Source of the DNA: JAFGSZ01 sp964492185
Lineage (GTDB): Bacteria; Bacteroidota; Bacteroidia; Bacteroidales; UBA10428
Length of the DNA stretch: 32,169 nt
Assembly (NCBI GenBank): GCA_964492185.1
Contig: CAZBJH010000023.1
Location: 1 to 32,169, forward strand
Direction: 5' to 3'
Part shown: positions 8,862-17,242 of the stretch, in pieces
Layout of the letters: each line of letters opens with the position of its first letter
Numbering within the stretch: position 1 is the stretch's first letter
Notes under the pieces: generated by a model
Told to the model about the DNA's origin: nothing
The model's database searches: none
What the model saw: only the letters and a program-made list of their open reading frames with translations
Made by a program: the position numbers and the translations under genes

Positions 8862-11222
8862 CTAATACTTAATTATTTTGAAGGCATACCTGTAACTTGA
8901 AGCTTCAATGCCGCAATAATAAACACCGCTTATCAGATCATCCATTCTTATTTCTAAATTTGTAATAGCTGAGGGCTTGACATATAGGCGATTACTTATC
9001 TCCCTTCCTTTCATGTCCGTGATCTTGATCCGGAATGGCAATTCATTGTAATGGTTAAAATTGATATTCAGGATATCGCGTACAGGATTTGGCCCTATTT
9101 GAACATCCCAGTCGGTTTTCTCCTGTTCTATACTTATAAAAATATCCGACGAACGTATAAAAACCTTTATATCGTCAAATGTGTTGCTTTCTTCGTTAAT
9201 TGTTAATGAGGGTACATTATACATCTCAAGCCCGGGCTTGATAACCATAAGTGAATAGGTATCATAAGGCAGGTTGCTGAAATGGAAATTGCCGTTTTTA
9301 TCCGATAATGTCCAGGCTATAGCTTGCCCTCCATTAAACAGAATAATCGTGATATTCTCTCCTGAATTGTCCGGATTAATTAAACTGTCGGGGTCTTTAT
9401 CAAACCAGGAAATTTTATATATATCCGGTTCGTAGCTTAAACTATCCTCATAAATAATGTTCCCTGTTATTCTACCGTCATGGATGGATTTCGGGGCGAT
9501 ATTTTCAAGGTAAATATCTACTCCGTACGTATTACCGTATGCCTCTACTATATTTGACTGATCCCATGTGCTTGTATTTGCAAAGAAGGTTGGCATATAA
9601 TTGGGAGTATTGATGAAATTCGGGATGGCATATAAGATATATTCTGCCGAATCAATATTCTCAAACAGGTATTCACCATTATATACCTCTACAATATCCA
9701 CAGGTTTGTAATAATTCTCCATTTTCAGAAATGCAATGACTACTCCTTCATTTAACAGACCGTGTTTTGTAAAAACGTTTCCGCTAATTGAAAAATCTAC
9801 TGTTCCGCTGAAATTAATATCTATTTCCGTTGAATATGAATATCCGTTGTTATCCCATACCGTTAAGTCATAACGTCCGGTATATAACTTGTCAATAACA
9901 AAGTCACCTGTATCGACATCAGTAAAATATTTTGAAGTATAAAGCCCGCTGAGTGAGAGATGGTAGGGGTGAATTCCCCCGGTAATGTTAAGCACCAGTT
10001 TACCATTAGCCGCACCCTGTACTGTAACATCCTGTGCCTGGTATGTAACCTGAAGGCCGGGTGGCGCGCCATATTCATATGCCCCGATGTCAACCGTAGC
10101 CGTGTCATTCATATCTCCGTCCCAGATCCGCAGGTTGTTGATAAAATCGAGTTTGTGCTCCACGTAACTATTATTTCCTGCATCAATACATCCGCTGGTA
10201 TCCCTTAAGCTGAAATCAAAAGGATGATCCAATCTGAAATCCGGCATGACATCAATAATATTTTCGGCTATCCCAGGATATTCCACTTCAGGATCCTTGG
10301 TTAATTCCACTTCGCCTCCTTCAATATCACAATAATAAAACGAGGGTATCAAACCTGAAGGAATATGTAACTGCTTGCCGCCTGTCTCTGCCTGGTTACC
10401 GTAAATTATTGTATTGCTGATTTCCGGATCGGAACCTAAATGAAAATAAATTCCGCCACCTGATTCACCGGCAGAATTATTGATTATGGTATTATTAACC
10501 AGAACAGGGTCAGCAGCGTTTTGAAAAAAAACACCCCCGCCCCGGGATGAAATATTATCATAAATTATGTTATTAATAATCTTTAATTCGGAATTATGAA
10601 TGAAAATGCCCCCGCCGCCATCCTCCGAAATATTGGAATGTATAAGATTATGAGAAATTACAGCATTACTGTTATCGCAGAAAATGCCCCCGCCGATACG
10701 GGCATAATTGTTCCTTATGATACAATTGCTGATCTCCAGGTTATTATAGGTCTCAATATAAATTCCTCCTCCGTTGCCGCTGAGAGGCTGATCAGTGGCT
10801 TTTGCATATTCAATAACAGCGTGTTGCATAACAGAGGGACCGGTTCCGCCGCGAAATCTGATACCCTGCCATGCCCCTTGCGGCGACTGCCGCAATGAAA
10901 AACCCGTGGTATCATTCACGGTAAACCGCACTTTTTCATCAGCCGAACCATAGATATTTAATCTTCCGAAAACCGTGAAAGAATAATGTCCCTGAAATTC
11001 AATATAAACACCCTTGCTGATTGTAAGCAATACACCGGGACTAACAGAAACATTATCATATATTAGAATTGTGTCTGAATTCCAGGTGGTGTCATTATCG
11101 ATTATCAATTGCTCATTGATAATAAATGGCACTGGACTGCTTTGTGCATTAAGGTGGCATAACAACAGGCATTGTAACAGGATATTAAGAATTATGAGTG
11201 ATATGAAGAGCCTGGAATACAT
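8862..11222 (-). CDS. T9SS cargo protein with beta-helix domain
   Basis: A 786-residue secreted protein. A signal peptide (residues 1-26, ending LNAQS) leads into a right-handed parallel beta-helix from about 50 to 300. Its repeating rungs are of the form I-x-N-N-x-I...GGGIF (for example ARIGGGIF, EDGGGGIF, SSRGGGVFF, ESGGGIYF). A following segment (VTVQGAANGKLVLNITGG) resembles SprB-type surface repeats. Carboxypeptidase-regulatory-like beta-sandwich segments come next (around 480-560 and 640-690). The last 80 residues are a T9SS type A sorting domain (IGPNPVRDILNI, SGVYYCGIEA). Beta-helices of this kind often bind or cleave polysaccharide, but no catalytic residues can be assigned. The ATG overlaps the TAA of the upstream outer-membrane gene by one base, so translation is probably coupled. 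Confidence 0.87.
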   Translation of the reverse strand: MYSRLFISLIILNILLQCLLLCHLNAQSSPVPFIINEQLIIDNDTTWNSDTILIYDNVSVSPGVLLTISKGVYIEFQGHYSFTVFGRLNIYGSADEKVRFTVNDTTGFSLRQSPQGAWQGIRFRGGTGPSVMQHAVIEYAKATDQPLSGNGGGIYIETYNNLEISNCIIRNNYARIGGGIFCDNSNAVISHNLIHSNISEDGGGGIFIHNSELKIINNIIYDNISSRGGGVFFQNAADPVLVNNTIINNSAGESGGGIYFHLGSDPEISNTIIYGNQAETGGKQLHIPSGLIPSFYYCDIEGGEVELTKDPEVEYPGIAENIIDVMPDFRLDHPFDFSLRDTSGCIDAGNNSYVEHKLDFINNLRIWDGDMNDTATVDIGAYEYGAPPGLQVTYQAQDVTVQGAANGKLVLNITGGIHPYHLSLSGLYTSKYFTDVDTGDFVIDKLYTGRYDLTVWDNNGYSYSTEIDINFSGTVDFSISGNVFTKHGLLNEGVVIAFLKMENYYKPVDIVEVYNGEYLFENIDSAEYILYAIPNFINTPNYMPTFFANTSTWDQSNIVEAYGNTYGVDIYLENIAPKSIHDGRITGNIIYEDSLSYEPDIYKISWFDKDPDSLINPDNSGENITIILFNGGQAIAWTLSDKNGNFHFSNLPYDTYSLMVIKPGLEMYNVPSLTINEESNTFDDIKVFIRSSDIFISIEQEKTDWDVQIGPNPVRDILNINFNHYNELPFRIKITDMKGREISNRLYVKPSAITNLEIRMDDLISGVYYCGIEASSYRYAFKIIKY

Positions 11223-12154
11223 TATTTTTTAACGGGTTTTTCAATATTGAAATAATATTTAAATCCTGCTTTAAGACCAATTGATGCAGGTGAATAATGA
11301 TAAGGGTAAGTACTTCTGAAAAAAGAGTTGATGTGTTTTTTGATCATCGGTTCAACGAAGAAGTCAAATTTTTCAGAATAGTAGTAACTTATTTCGACAC
11401 TCAGAAAAACCGAAAAGTTGAATCTCTTCATCGCGTTCTGTTCATTGAGAAATTGAAGAGACCTTTCCTGTTCGACATATACATTTCTCTGATTCAGGCG
11501 CTTAATGTAAAAACCGGCAATAATACCGGTATTAAGGATATAGGAAAATTTGGAATATTTAAGTGAATATCCTACCGAGAAAGGAATCTCAAAATAGGAA
11601 TACCTGTTTGTATAAGGGGTATTCAGGTATGTAGTATCAATATATGAATACTGCCTGTTTTGTGTGGCATAAATCCAGGTTGTATCACCCTGGTATACAC
11701 GAAAATACTCATCAAGCGTATCGGTTTGAAAGTAGTTTTTTTTACTGATTATAACATTTGTCGGAGCATGATCCACTTGTTCCCTGAATACGGTATATGC
11801 CAGGCCCATCCTGCTCATCCATTTGCCATATTCCACTCCTGCCTGTGTTCCGAGTGAAAAAGAGGGCAGTCCTTTGCGTTCATTGTTGTAGTAATCTGCA
11901 AGATCTTCAGTGAGTGAGGATGTTGAGCCGTATTTTCCTGCCGGTATCATGGGGTTAATATATGTTTTCAGGTTTATATGAAGCTTTTTTTTCTCTTCAG
12001 CTACGATAACCACCGTATCTGTCATACGGATAGTATCCGCTTTAATAAAAATGGTGTCATTTGGTGAAGAGGGTGTTGCAGCAGTAAGATCATTATGTGG
12101 AACTGCTATGCGGATCAAGAAAAAGACAAGTATCCATGATAATCTGATCATCAA
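11222..12154 (-). CDS. Putative outer-membrane beta-barrel protein
   Basis: A 310-residue protein with a signal peptide (hydrophobic residues about 5-20, cleavage likely near LTAA). After a linker with Thr and Asp, the remainder shows alternating hydrophobic and polar strands with many aromatic residues (YSYFEIPFSVGYSLKYSKF, FSVFLSVEISYYYS, GLKAGFKYYFNI), typical of an outer-membrane barrel related in style to PorT-like or OmpA-like beta-barrels. No enzyme motif is visible. It lies in an operon between an anti-sigma-like protein and two T9SS cargo genes. The two stretches most likely to be surface-exposed are around residues 120-180. A role as a sensor or porin in the sigma circuit is inferred from position only. 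Confidence 0.7.
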   Translation of the reverse strand: MMIRLSWILVFFLIRIAVPHNDLTAATPSSPNDTIFIKADTIRMTDTVVIVAEEKKKLHINLKTYINPMIPAGKYGSTSSLTEDLADYYNNERKGLPSFSLGTQAGVEYGKWMSRMGLAYTVFREQVDHAPTNVIISKKNYFQTDTLDEYFRVYQGDTTWIYATQNRQYSYIDTTYLNTPYTNRYSYFEIPFSVGYSLKYSKFSYILNTGIIAGFYIKRLNQRNVYVEQERSLQFLNEQNAMKRFNFSVFLSVEISYYYSEKFDFFVEPMIKKHINSFFRSTYPYHYSPASIGLKAGFKYYFNIEKPVKK

Positions 12155-12184
12155 AATCCATGGTTAAATTTCTGATGACCAAAT

Positions 12185-12799
12185 TTAACGATTTTTTCGG
12201 TTTGAACCTCTCGAACCCGGAATGATAACTTCAAAAGTATCGCGAATTATCACATCCTCGGTTTTAATTATAGTTACACTGTCTTCTTCAATCTCTTCAT
12301 TCTCGATATCAAGGGGAGTGGAAGAAATATCAGGTTTTTCTGTTTCTTTATTTTTTTCGTCATGTATTACTTCAGTCGATTCTGCCGATGTATGATCAAT
12401 ATTTCTTTCAATACTTTCTTTAACCGTTACATCAGGAACGGCAGGTGATATTTTTACCTTGTTTTCATTTTCAGGCAAATTGATTTTTGAACTTTCTTCA
12501 GCAGCATCCCCGGGTTCTTCATAAATCTCGTGCGTGTGTTGTTGTTCATTTCGTTCTTCGTTGACATGCTTTGATTGAGTAGTGAATAATGTTCCCGCCG
12601 TGAGGTAAGTTGATAAGATCAGAGTGGCGACAATAGCTGACGCGTAATAAATGTTAAAAGAAGAAAGCCTGAATGAAAAAAATGCTGATTTGCTGAGTTT
12701 TGAGTCAATCTCAACAAATGAAAAATCATTTCTTCGCGGTTTATAGTCCGAAAAGGAATCCTTAAACAGTTGATCTATATTTGAATTGTCCTGCGCCAC
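12185..12799 (-). CDS. Anti-sigma-like single-pass membrane protein
   Basis: A 204-residue protein that begins with a short cytoplasmic region (IDQLFKDSFSDYKP near residue 8) resembling the start of many Bacteroidota anti-sigma proteins. One transmembrane helix spans about residues 49-72. A long, strongly acidic, low-complexity exported region rich in Glu, Asp and Thr follows, with a basic C-terminus (RGSNRKNR). The sigma-factor stop codon TAG overlaps this gene's GTG start by one base (TAGTG), so the two are translationally coupled. I assign the anti-sigma role from this coupling and the topology; no zinc-binding anti-sigma (ZAS) motif is visible. The exported tail would be suited to sensing, but that is inference. 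Confidence 0.65.
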   Translation of the reverse strand: MAQDNSNIDQLFKDSFSDYKPRRNDFSFVEIDSKLSKSAFFSFRLSSFNIYYASAIVATLILSTYLTAGTLFTTQSKHVNEERNEQQHTHEIYEEPGDAAEESSKINLPENENKVKISPAVPDVTVKESIERNIDHTSAESTEVIHDEKNKETEKPDISSTPLDIENEEIEEDSVTIIKTEDVIIRDTFEVIIPGSRGSNRKNR

Positions 12800-13422
12800 T
12801 ATTTCCCCACTTTAATTATACTCATTTTATAAATTTCTTTCTGTAATATATTTCTCGCCCTTAATAATCTTGTGCGTGAAGTCTTTTCATCGATCTTCAG
12901 CATCCCGGCGATTTCTTTATGCTTGTAACCTTCTATACAGTGTAAATTAAACACCATTTTAAATGCTTCAGGCAACACATGCAAAGCTTTTAGCAATTCA
13001 TTCACACTCAGTTGGGCATGTGATACTATACGGTAATCAATTTTTGAGCTGTTGATATCCGCCTTATCAATTCCTTCTTCCATTTCTTCCGTCTGGCTTT
13101 GTTCGTGAAGAATTCCCGATTCGTCTATTTCTTCAATCCTCCCGACAACATTACCTTTTTTATTTTTATGATAATGGGTAATGGCCGTGTTTACCATTAT
13201 TCTTTTCATCCAGCCTTCAAAAGAACCTTTTGCTTTATATTGCCTGATATGCGAAAATATTTTTATAAATCCTTCCTGCATAATGTCTTTTGCTTCATCG
13301 GGATCACTGGTGTAACGAATGCAAATACCATACATCACAGGTGTGTATTTTTCATACAACTCCTTCTGAGCGAACCTGTTGTGCCTTTTGCATTCTTTTA
13401 TTAGGATCTCTTCTGAAGTCAC
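12799..13422 (-). CDS. ECF RNA polymerase sigma factor
   Basis: A sigma-70 family ECF regulator of about 207 residues. Region 2 spans residues 8-85 (helix AQKELYEKY, the core-binding DEAKDIMQEGFIKIF and the -10-recognising FEGWMKRIMVNTA). Region 4 lies near residues 140-200 (LPEAFKMVFNLHCIEGYKHKEIA, then the helix-turn-helix KIDEKTSRTRLLRAR). A poorly conserved acidic linker separates them. Start choice: the frame extends to a TTG at 13431, but the GTG at 13420-13422 gives MTSEEILIKECK, which matches the usual start of Bacteroidota ECF factors. It is the first gene of a five-gene operon whose other products are membrane, outer-membrane and secreted proteins, so it probably controls an envelope or surface function. 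A housekeeping-type promoter precedes it. Confidence 0.9.
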   Translation of the reverse strand: MTSEEILIKECKRHNRFAQKELYEKYTPVMYGICIRYTSDPDEAKDIMQEGFIKIFSHIRQYKAKGSFEGWMKRIMVNTAITHYHKNKKGNVVGRIEEIDESGILHEQSQTEEMEEGIDKADINSSKIDYRIVSHAQLSVNELLKALHVLPEAFKMVFNLHCIEGYKHKEIAGMLKIDEKTSRTRLLRARNILQKEIYKMSIIKVGK

Positions 13423-13504
13423 ACTGTGCAATAGTTAGACAATTGGTTGAATTAATCGTTCCCGTAATAAACGAAAAAAGTTTATTAATGGTTTGTTTTA
13501 AAAA

Positions 13505-13534
13505 CCAAAGTTAAGGAAATAATAATGTTGGCAA
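13505..13534 (-). promoter_or_regulatory. Bacteroidota promoter of the ECF sigma operon
   Basis: On the minus strand a TTTG (-33, bases 13531-13534) is followed after exactly 18 bp by TAACTTTG (-7, bases 13505-13512). This fits the Bacteroidota primary-sigma consensus TTTG-N17-23-TAnnTTTG. Transcription would start near 13498, giving a leader of about 75 bases before the sigma factor. It suggests basal transcription by the housekeeping sigma; autoregulation cannot be judged. Confidence 0.65.
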
Positions 13535-13582
13535 AATCCCGGTTCGCGGGAAGAAATTAAAACAATATTATTCTATAGAATA

Positions 13583-13682
13583 GCCTCAATGCGCGTAAGC
13601 ATTATAAACCGCGGAATACTAAAGTATTTGAGGATTTAAAACCTCATCAGCAACGCGGATATCGGACATTATGGACAGACAT
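13583..13682 (-). mobile_element. Element A, copy 3 (degraded at one end)
   Basis: The right two-thirds of element A is clear, from GCGCGTAAGCATTATAAACC through GGATTTAAAAC to CGGACATTATGGACAGACAT, followed by TAATTT (13683-13688), a variant of the usual target. Left of about 13583 the match is lost. The sequence TATTCTATAGAATAGCCTC there is similar to bases 32141-32160, so the left part may have been replaced by another repeat. Confidence 0.6.
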
Positions 13683-13697
13683 TAATTTGGGGTTAAA

Positions 13698-14240
13698 TCA
13701 CGGCCTTGTGTCAGAATTATTAAGCAATAATTTTTCGATATTATCGACAAATAATTGTTTTGTTTCTTCCTTAGTACGGGCAATCCCGGATGTCATACTC
13801 GGATTTCCTTCCATTGGAATAAAAAGAAATGAAGGAATACCCTGAATTCCGAATACGGCAGCCAGCTCCTTTTCCGCGTCCACGTCCACTTTATATACAT
13901 TTATCCTGCCTGCATATTCCCCGGCCAGCTCTTCAAGGATAGGTGATGTTGTGCGGCAGGGTGCACACCAGTCAGCATAAAAATCAATAATACCCGGCAG
14001 TTCTCCTTTGTAGTTCCATACTTGGGGATTTGATTCATAATCCATAATCTTATTCAAAAAATCCTGCCTGGTCAGTTTTATCGGTTTGGTATTTATTTCA
14101 GCATCTTTTTCTGTTGACGCGGTAATTTCAGGTTTAAAACTTTCAGATTTACCTGATTCATCTTCCTTTGTAGTCTGGCTGTTACAACTTATCAATACAG
14201 CTGATGTAAAAACCATGGCGCTAATAATAAACTTTTTCAT
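13698..14240 (-). CDS. Thioredoxin-fold lipoprotein
   Basis: A 180-residue lipoprotein with a lipobox (LISC, Cys19) after a basic start and hydrophobic core, so it is anchored to a membrane and works in the periplasm. A polar linker (20-55) leads into a thioredoxin domain with W91-C92-A93-P94-C95. The cis-proline loop (GIQGIPSFLFI) is near residue 133. The Ala-Pro pair in the active site and the export signal suggest a periplasmic thiol-disulfide role, for example keeping cysteines reduced or serving cytochrome maturation, rather than the cytoplasmic role of trxA. No cytochrome or Dsb partner is adjacent, so the substrate is unknown. The ATG at 14240 is the natural start because it gives a complete signal peptide. 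Element A copy 3 ends 15 bp downstream of the stop codon. Confidence 0.9.
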   Translation of the reverse strand: MKKFIISAMVFTSAVLISCNSQTTKEDESGKSESFKPEITASTEKDAEINTKPIKLTRQDFLNKIMDYESNPQVWNYKGELPGIIDFYADWCAPCRTTSPILEELAGEYAGRINVYKVDVDAEKELAAVFGIQGIPSFLFIPMEGNPSMTSGIARTKEETKQLFVDNIEKLLLNNSDTRP

Positions 14241-14610
14241 TCGTTTAAAATTTTGTAATTATTTGATAAAAAATTAATTAAAAATTTGAGAACGAATGTA
14301 ACCGCTTCGCTCTCGCATATTATTTTTTAAACATAATCTTTTGTGATATTTATGCTTAAAAAATATCATGCTCGTTTTATATGAATATTCTTTATTTTGT
14401 TGATTTATGAATTACAGTGGTTACATATTAAACAATAAATCAGGAGGTATTTGTTCGCCTCATGCCTAATATGTTTATTTATTCATTACAAATATACAAA
14501 TATATATATATTTATCCATACATAAATCGTACCATTTTTTTTATAAACAAATAATTGTTAAATTGTCATGCGGCAAAAAGAATTAATTTTCGTCATTGAC
14601 CCGGTATATA
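14241..14610. other. AT-rich intergenic stretch, no gene
   Basis: This 370-bp gap is very AT-rich and contains no plausible open frame. Two CAAATATA motifs near 14490-14505 read TATATTTG on the minus strand and would fit a -7 element, but they lie about 250 bp from the lipoprotein start and have no good -33 partner. No element A or B sequence is present. Confidence 0.5.
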
Positions 14611-15174
14611 TTATTCCCTGATAACCTGAACCTCACCATTTTGTCCAAGTTTGATAATTCCCGACGGTGAAACAGCAGAAAGGTCATTCTGGCGCCATTC
14701 TACAATATAGTCAACTGCTTTTTTGATCTCCGGATCAATATTATGGAAACCTGGGGGCGCAGGTTTACCGCTTATATTGGCAGAGGTGGAAACCAGTGGT
14801 TTTTTCAGGCGTTCGATCAACTTGCGACAGAATTCGTCATGTATTATACGAATTCCTATCGAATTATCTTCGGCCGGCAGGTTAGGGGCCAGATTTTTAG
14901 CATCAGGATAAATAATAGTAAGGGGATTAACTGATACTTCGTTCAGTTCGAAGGCAACATCGGGAATCGTACCTGCATACTGAGTAAGACGGTGGATTGA
15001 GTCGAGCAGTATAAGCATGCTTCTTGAGTCGTGTCGTTTTTTGATCTTATATATTCTTTCCACCGCATCTTCGCAAGTTGCATCGCAACCAATTCCCCAA
15101 ACAGTATCGGTGGGGTACAGGATAATGCCCCCCTGCTTTAATATGGTCAGTGCATTATTTATATCATTGATCAT
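14611..15174 (-). CDS. tsaC: L-threonylcarbamoyladenylate synthase
   Basis: This enzyme of the Sua5/YciO/YrdC family makes threonylcarbamoyl-AMP from threonine, bicarbonate and ATP, the first step of t6A37 modification of ANN-decoding tRNAs. The product is 187 residues, near the size of TsaC proteins lacking the extra Sua5 domain. The nucleotide and substrate pocket motifs are present: YPTDTVWGIGCDA near the start, KKRHDSRSM with the conserved basic residues, and STSANISGKPAP. The frame extends to an ATG at 15213, but the ATG at 15174 (MINDINNALTILKQGG) matches the usual N-terminus and leaves a 31-bp gap to the glycosyltransferase gene instead of an 8-bp overlap. The two genes are probably cotranscribed without an obvious functional link. 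Confidence 0.92.
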   Translation of the reverse strand: MINDINNALTILKQGGIILYPTDTVWGIGCDATCEDAVERIYKIKKRHDSRSMLILLDSIHRLTQYAGTIPDVAFELNEVSVNPLTIIYPDAKNLAPNLPAEDNSIGIRIIHDEFCRKLIERLKKPLVSTSANISGKPAPPGFHNIDPEIKKAVDYIVEWRQNDLSAVSPSGIIKLGQNGEVQVIRE

Positions 15175-15205
15175 TGTGTTAAACATTAGTAAACAGGAAA
15201 TTGGC

Positions 15206-16198
15206 TTAATCAATATGGTCCTGTACCATTTTGCTCACAGGAATATCCCATGCACACTTAAAATGCCCTTCCGGACATTTCCTATATCCATGTAATCCGC
15301 ATGGACGGCATTCAAGTTTATAACCGACCTCAATAATACGTGAATTATCTGCCAGGGGGCCAAAACCGAATTCAGGCACTGTTGAACAAAAGACTGCTGT
15401 AGTTGGTGCATTAACAGCTGATGCAATGTGTAAGGGGGCAGAATCATTGACATAATTCATAACCGCAGTACTCATTAAAGCTGCAGATTCAAGCAAATTC
15501 AGTTTACCGCAAAGATTATAAACTGCATTTTTTTTATTGCTTTTTTCAATAATTTTGTCACACAGCAATTTGTCATCCCGGCTACCGATAAGATATATTT
15601 TTATATCTTTTTTCATCAGGCTGATCAACTCTGTCCATTTTTCGGCGGGGAATTGTTTTGTATACCATACAGAAGCAGGGGCAATGCATACATAGGGTTT
15701 ATTTTTGTATGATTGAACTGATCTGTAATTGGCTTCAGAAGGATACAATGCAGGCCTTATAAATTCTTTGTCGGTGATATGTTCAATAAGCTTCAGATTA
15801 CGTGCTGCCTCATGAAGGTCGTCACCAATCAGATGTTTCACTTTTTTTGAATAATAAAATGAAAACGGGTTTTTATTAAAACCGGTAATTTTGTCAGCAC
15901 CCGAAAAAAAACATAATAATCCTGTTGAAAAAAAACGCTGTAAATTAATGATCTCATCATATCGGGTTGACCTTATTTTACGTGTTATTTTAAGCAATCC
16001 TGCCAGCTTACGCTTTTTTTTCTCCCATGTGATAATATTATTGATATGGGGATTATTCTCAAGCAATGATTCATTTCCATGTCTGACCAGAAAATCAATC
16101 CGGGCATCGGGAAAATATTTCCTGATTTTTTCCGGCAGGGGCGTAGCGAGGATTACGTCACCTATAAATGCTGTTTGTATTATGAGGTACTTTTTCAT
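15206..16198 (-). CDS. Glycosyltransferase family 9 protein
   Basis: A 330-residue member of the ADP-heptose:LPS heptosyltransferase family (GT9, GT-B fold), which adds a sugar to the lipopolysaccharide core at the inner face of the cytoplasmic membrane. The N-terminal acceptor domain starts IIQTAFIGDVILATP. The C-terminal nucleotide-sugar domain has APASVWYTKQFPAEKW, a GSRDD strand end, and the conserved NDSAPLHIASAVNAPTTAVF. A cysteine-rich tail (CRPCGLHGYRKCPEGHFKC) is usual in the family. The donor sugar cannot be deduced, so the waaF or waaC symbol is not given. The ATG at 16198 starts directly at the first beta strand. Confidence 0.9.
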   Translation of the reverse strand: MKKYLIIQTAFIGDVILATPLPEKIRKYFPDARIDFLVRHGNESLLENNPHINNIITWEKKKRKLAGLLKITRKIRSTRYDEIINLQRFFSTGLLCFFSGADKITGFNKNPFSFYYSKKVKHLIGDDLHEAARNLKLIEHITDKEFIRPALYPSEANYRSVQSYKNKPYVCIAPASVWYTKQFPAEKWTELISLMKKDIKIYLIGSRDDKLLCDKIIEKSNKKNAVYNLCGKLNLLESAALMSTAVMNYVNDSAPLHIASAVNAPTTAVFCSTVPEFGFGPLADNSRIIEVGYKLECRPCGLHGYRKCPEGHFKCAWDIPVSKMVQDHID

Positions 16199-16460
16199 TT
16201 TACTGATGATTGTTCTCTTCTTTCCCGGGTTATGCTCACATTAGAGACATCAGCAGCATTTCAATCCTTCAGCCCTGATTTCCCCATGATCAATATCACT
16301 CACTTATTCACTCACGCACGCGATCACTTCCTGTTTTGTACCGCTACTTCAAAACCCCGTTCGGATGGATTTTGCTTTTCGGCAAAAATATAACTAATTT
16401 TCGAAATCGGCCGGGAAATCCGCCAAATCGTCACAGGTAAAAGGTATTCATAATTAAATA

Positions 16461-16601
16461 GTTTCTGTCCATAATGTCCGATATCCGCGTTGCTGCTCAC
16501 ATTTTAAATCCTCAAATACTTTAGTATACCGCGGTTTAAAATGTTAACGCGCCTTGATCCCGAACATTCTGAACAAACACTACGAGTTTATTGACGAACT
16601 A
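16461..16601 (+). mobile_element. 141-bp MITE-like element A, copy 4
   Basis: A 141-bp copy beginning GTTTCTGTCCATAATGTCC, bounded by TAAATA at 16455-16460 and 16602-16607. The right end is slightly altered (TTGACGAACTA in place of TTGACAGACTC). It ends about 60 bp before the queD start, so it could affect that gene's leader or promoter. The 256 bp between the glycosyltransferase start and this element contain no gene. Confidence 0.78.
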
Positions 16602-16660
16602 TAAATAATTAATATTAAACCATATCTGTGTAAATATGTTAATTTATAAAGCCACTTTAT

Positions 16661-17071
16661 ATGAAAGTCACTGTTTGCCGTAGAGCGCACTTTAATGCTG
16701 CTCACAGATTACATAATCCGGCCTGGGATGAGAAGAAAAATTATGATGCCTTTGGCATATGCAGCAGGCCCAATTATCACGGGCATAATTATGACCTTAT
16801 TGTCAAGGTAACAGGGGATATTGATCCGGAAACCGGTTTTGTTATGGATATGAACCATCTTAAAAGGATTATTGACAAATATATTGTTAAACGGTTTGAT
16901 CATTATAACCTGAATATAGATTTGAAGGAGTTTAAGAACCTTAATCCGACAACTGAGAATATAGCGGTGATCATTTACAATATTTTGCGCGCTAAGATCA
17001 GTAATAAGTTGGATATTAGTATTGTTTTGTATGAAACTGAGCGTAACTTTGTAGAATATTCGGGAGAATGA
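16661..17071 (+). CDS. queD: 6-carboxytetrahydropterin synthase / PTPS-like enzyme
   Basis: A 136-residue member of the QueD/6-pyruvoyl-tetrahydropterin synthase family, which converts dihydroneopterin triphosphate to a tetrahydropterin; in most bacteria this is the queuosine (preQ0) route. The zinc ligands are H15 in NAAHRL and both histidines of HGHNY. The catalytic cysteine sits in CSRPNYHGHNY, five residues before HGH, as in PTPS; in E. coli QueD the spacing is shorter. FDHYNLN, NPTTENIA and the terminal YETERNFVEYSGE complete the active site. No other queuosine gene is in the window, so pathway assignment rests on the family. The ATG at 16661 begins directly with the first strand. The next gene, yidD, follows after about 170 bp. 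Confidence 0.9.
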   Translation: MKVTVCRRAHFNAAHRLHNPAWDEKKNYDAFGICSRPNYHGHNYDLIVKVTGDIDPETGFVMDMNHLKRIIDKYIVKRFDHYNLNIDLKEFKNLNPTTENIAVIIYNILRAKISNKLDISIVLYETERNFVEYSGE

Positions 17072-17078
17072 AGTCGAG

Positions 17079-17096
17079 GGTAACCGGTCGGTTACC
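17079..17096 (+). terminator. Hairpin after queD
   Basis: A perfect 7-bp stem GGTAACC/GGTTACC with a 4-base loop starts 8 bp after the queD stop. No T-run follows, so it may be a processing or stabilising hairpin rather than an intrinsic terminator. Confidence 0.35.
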
Positions 17097-17242
17097 TGCA
17101 ATCCATGGGCTGTAAAGGTGAATAGCGAACCAGGATGGTTGGTAAAAGGAAAAGGAGAGAGCGATAGAAAGCCTGAGTGAGTGATGGAATGAGATTGAAT
17201 GGTTACAGGTTATCAGAATACGCTAAACAGGGAAATTATATT

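Noticed and set aside
16602..16660. A preQ1 or other riboswitch before queD
   Set aside because: Only about 60 bp separate element A from the ATG, and no aptamer-like stem-loop was seen there.
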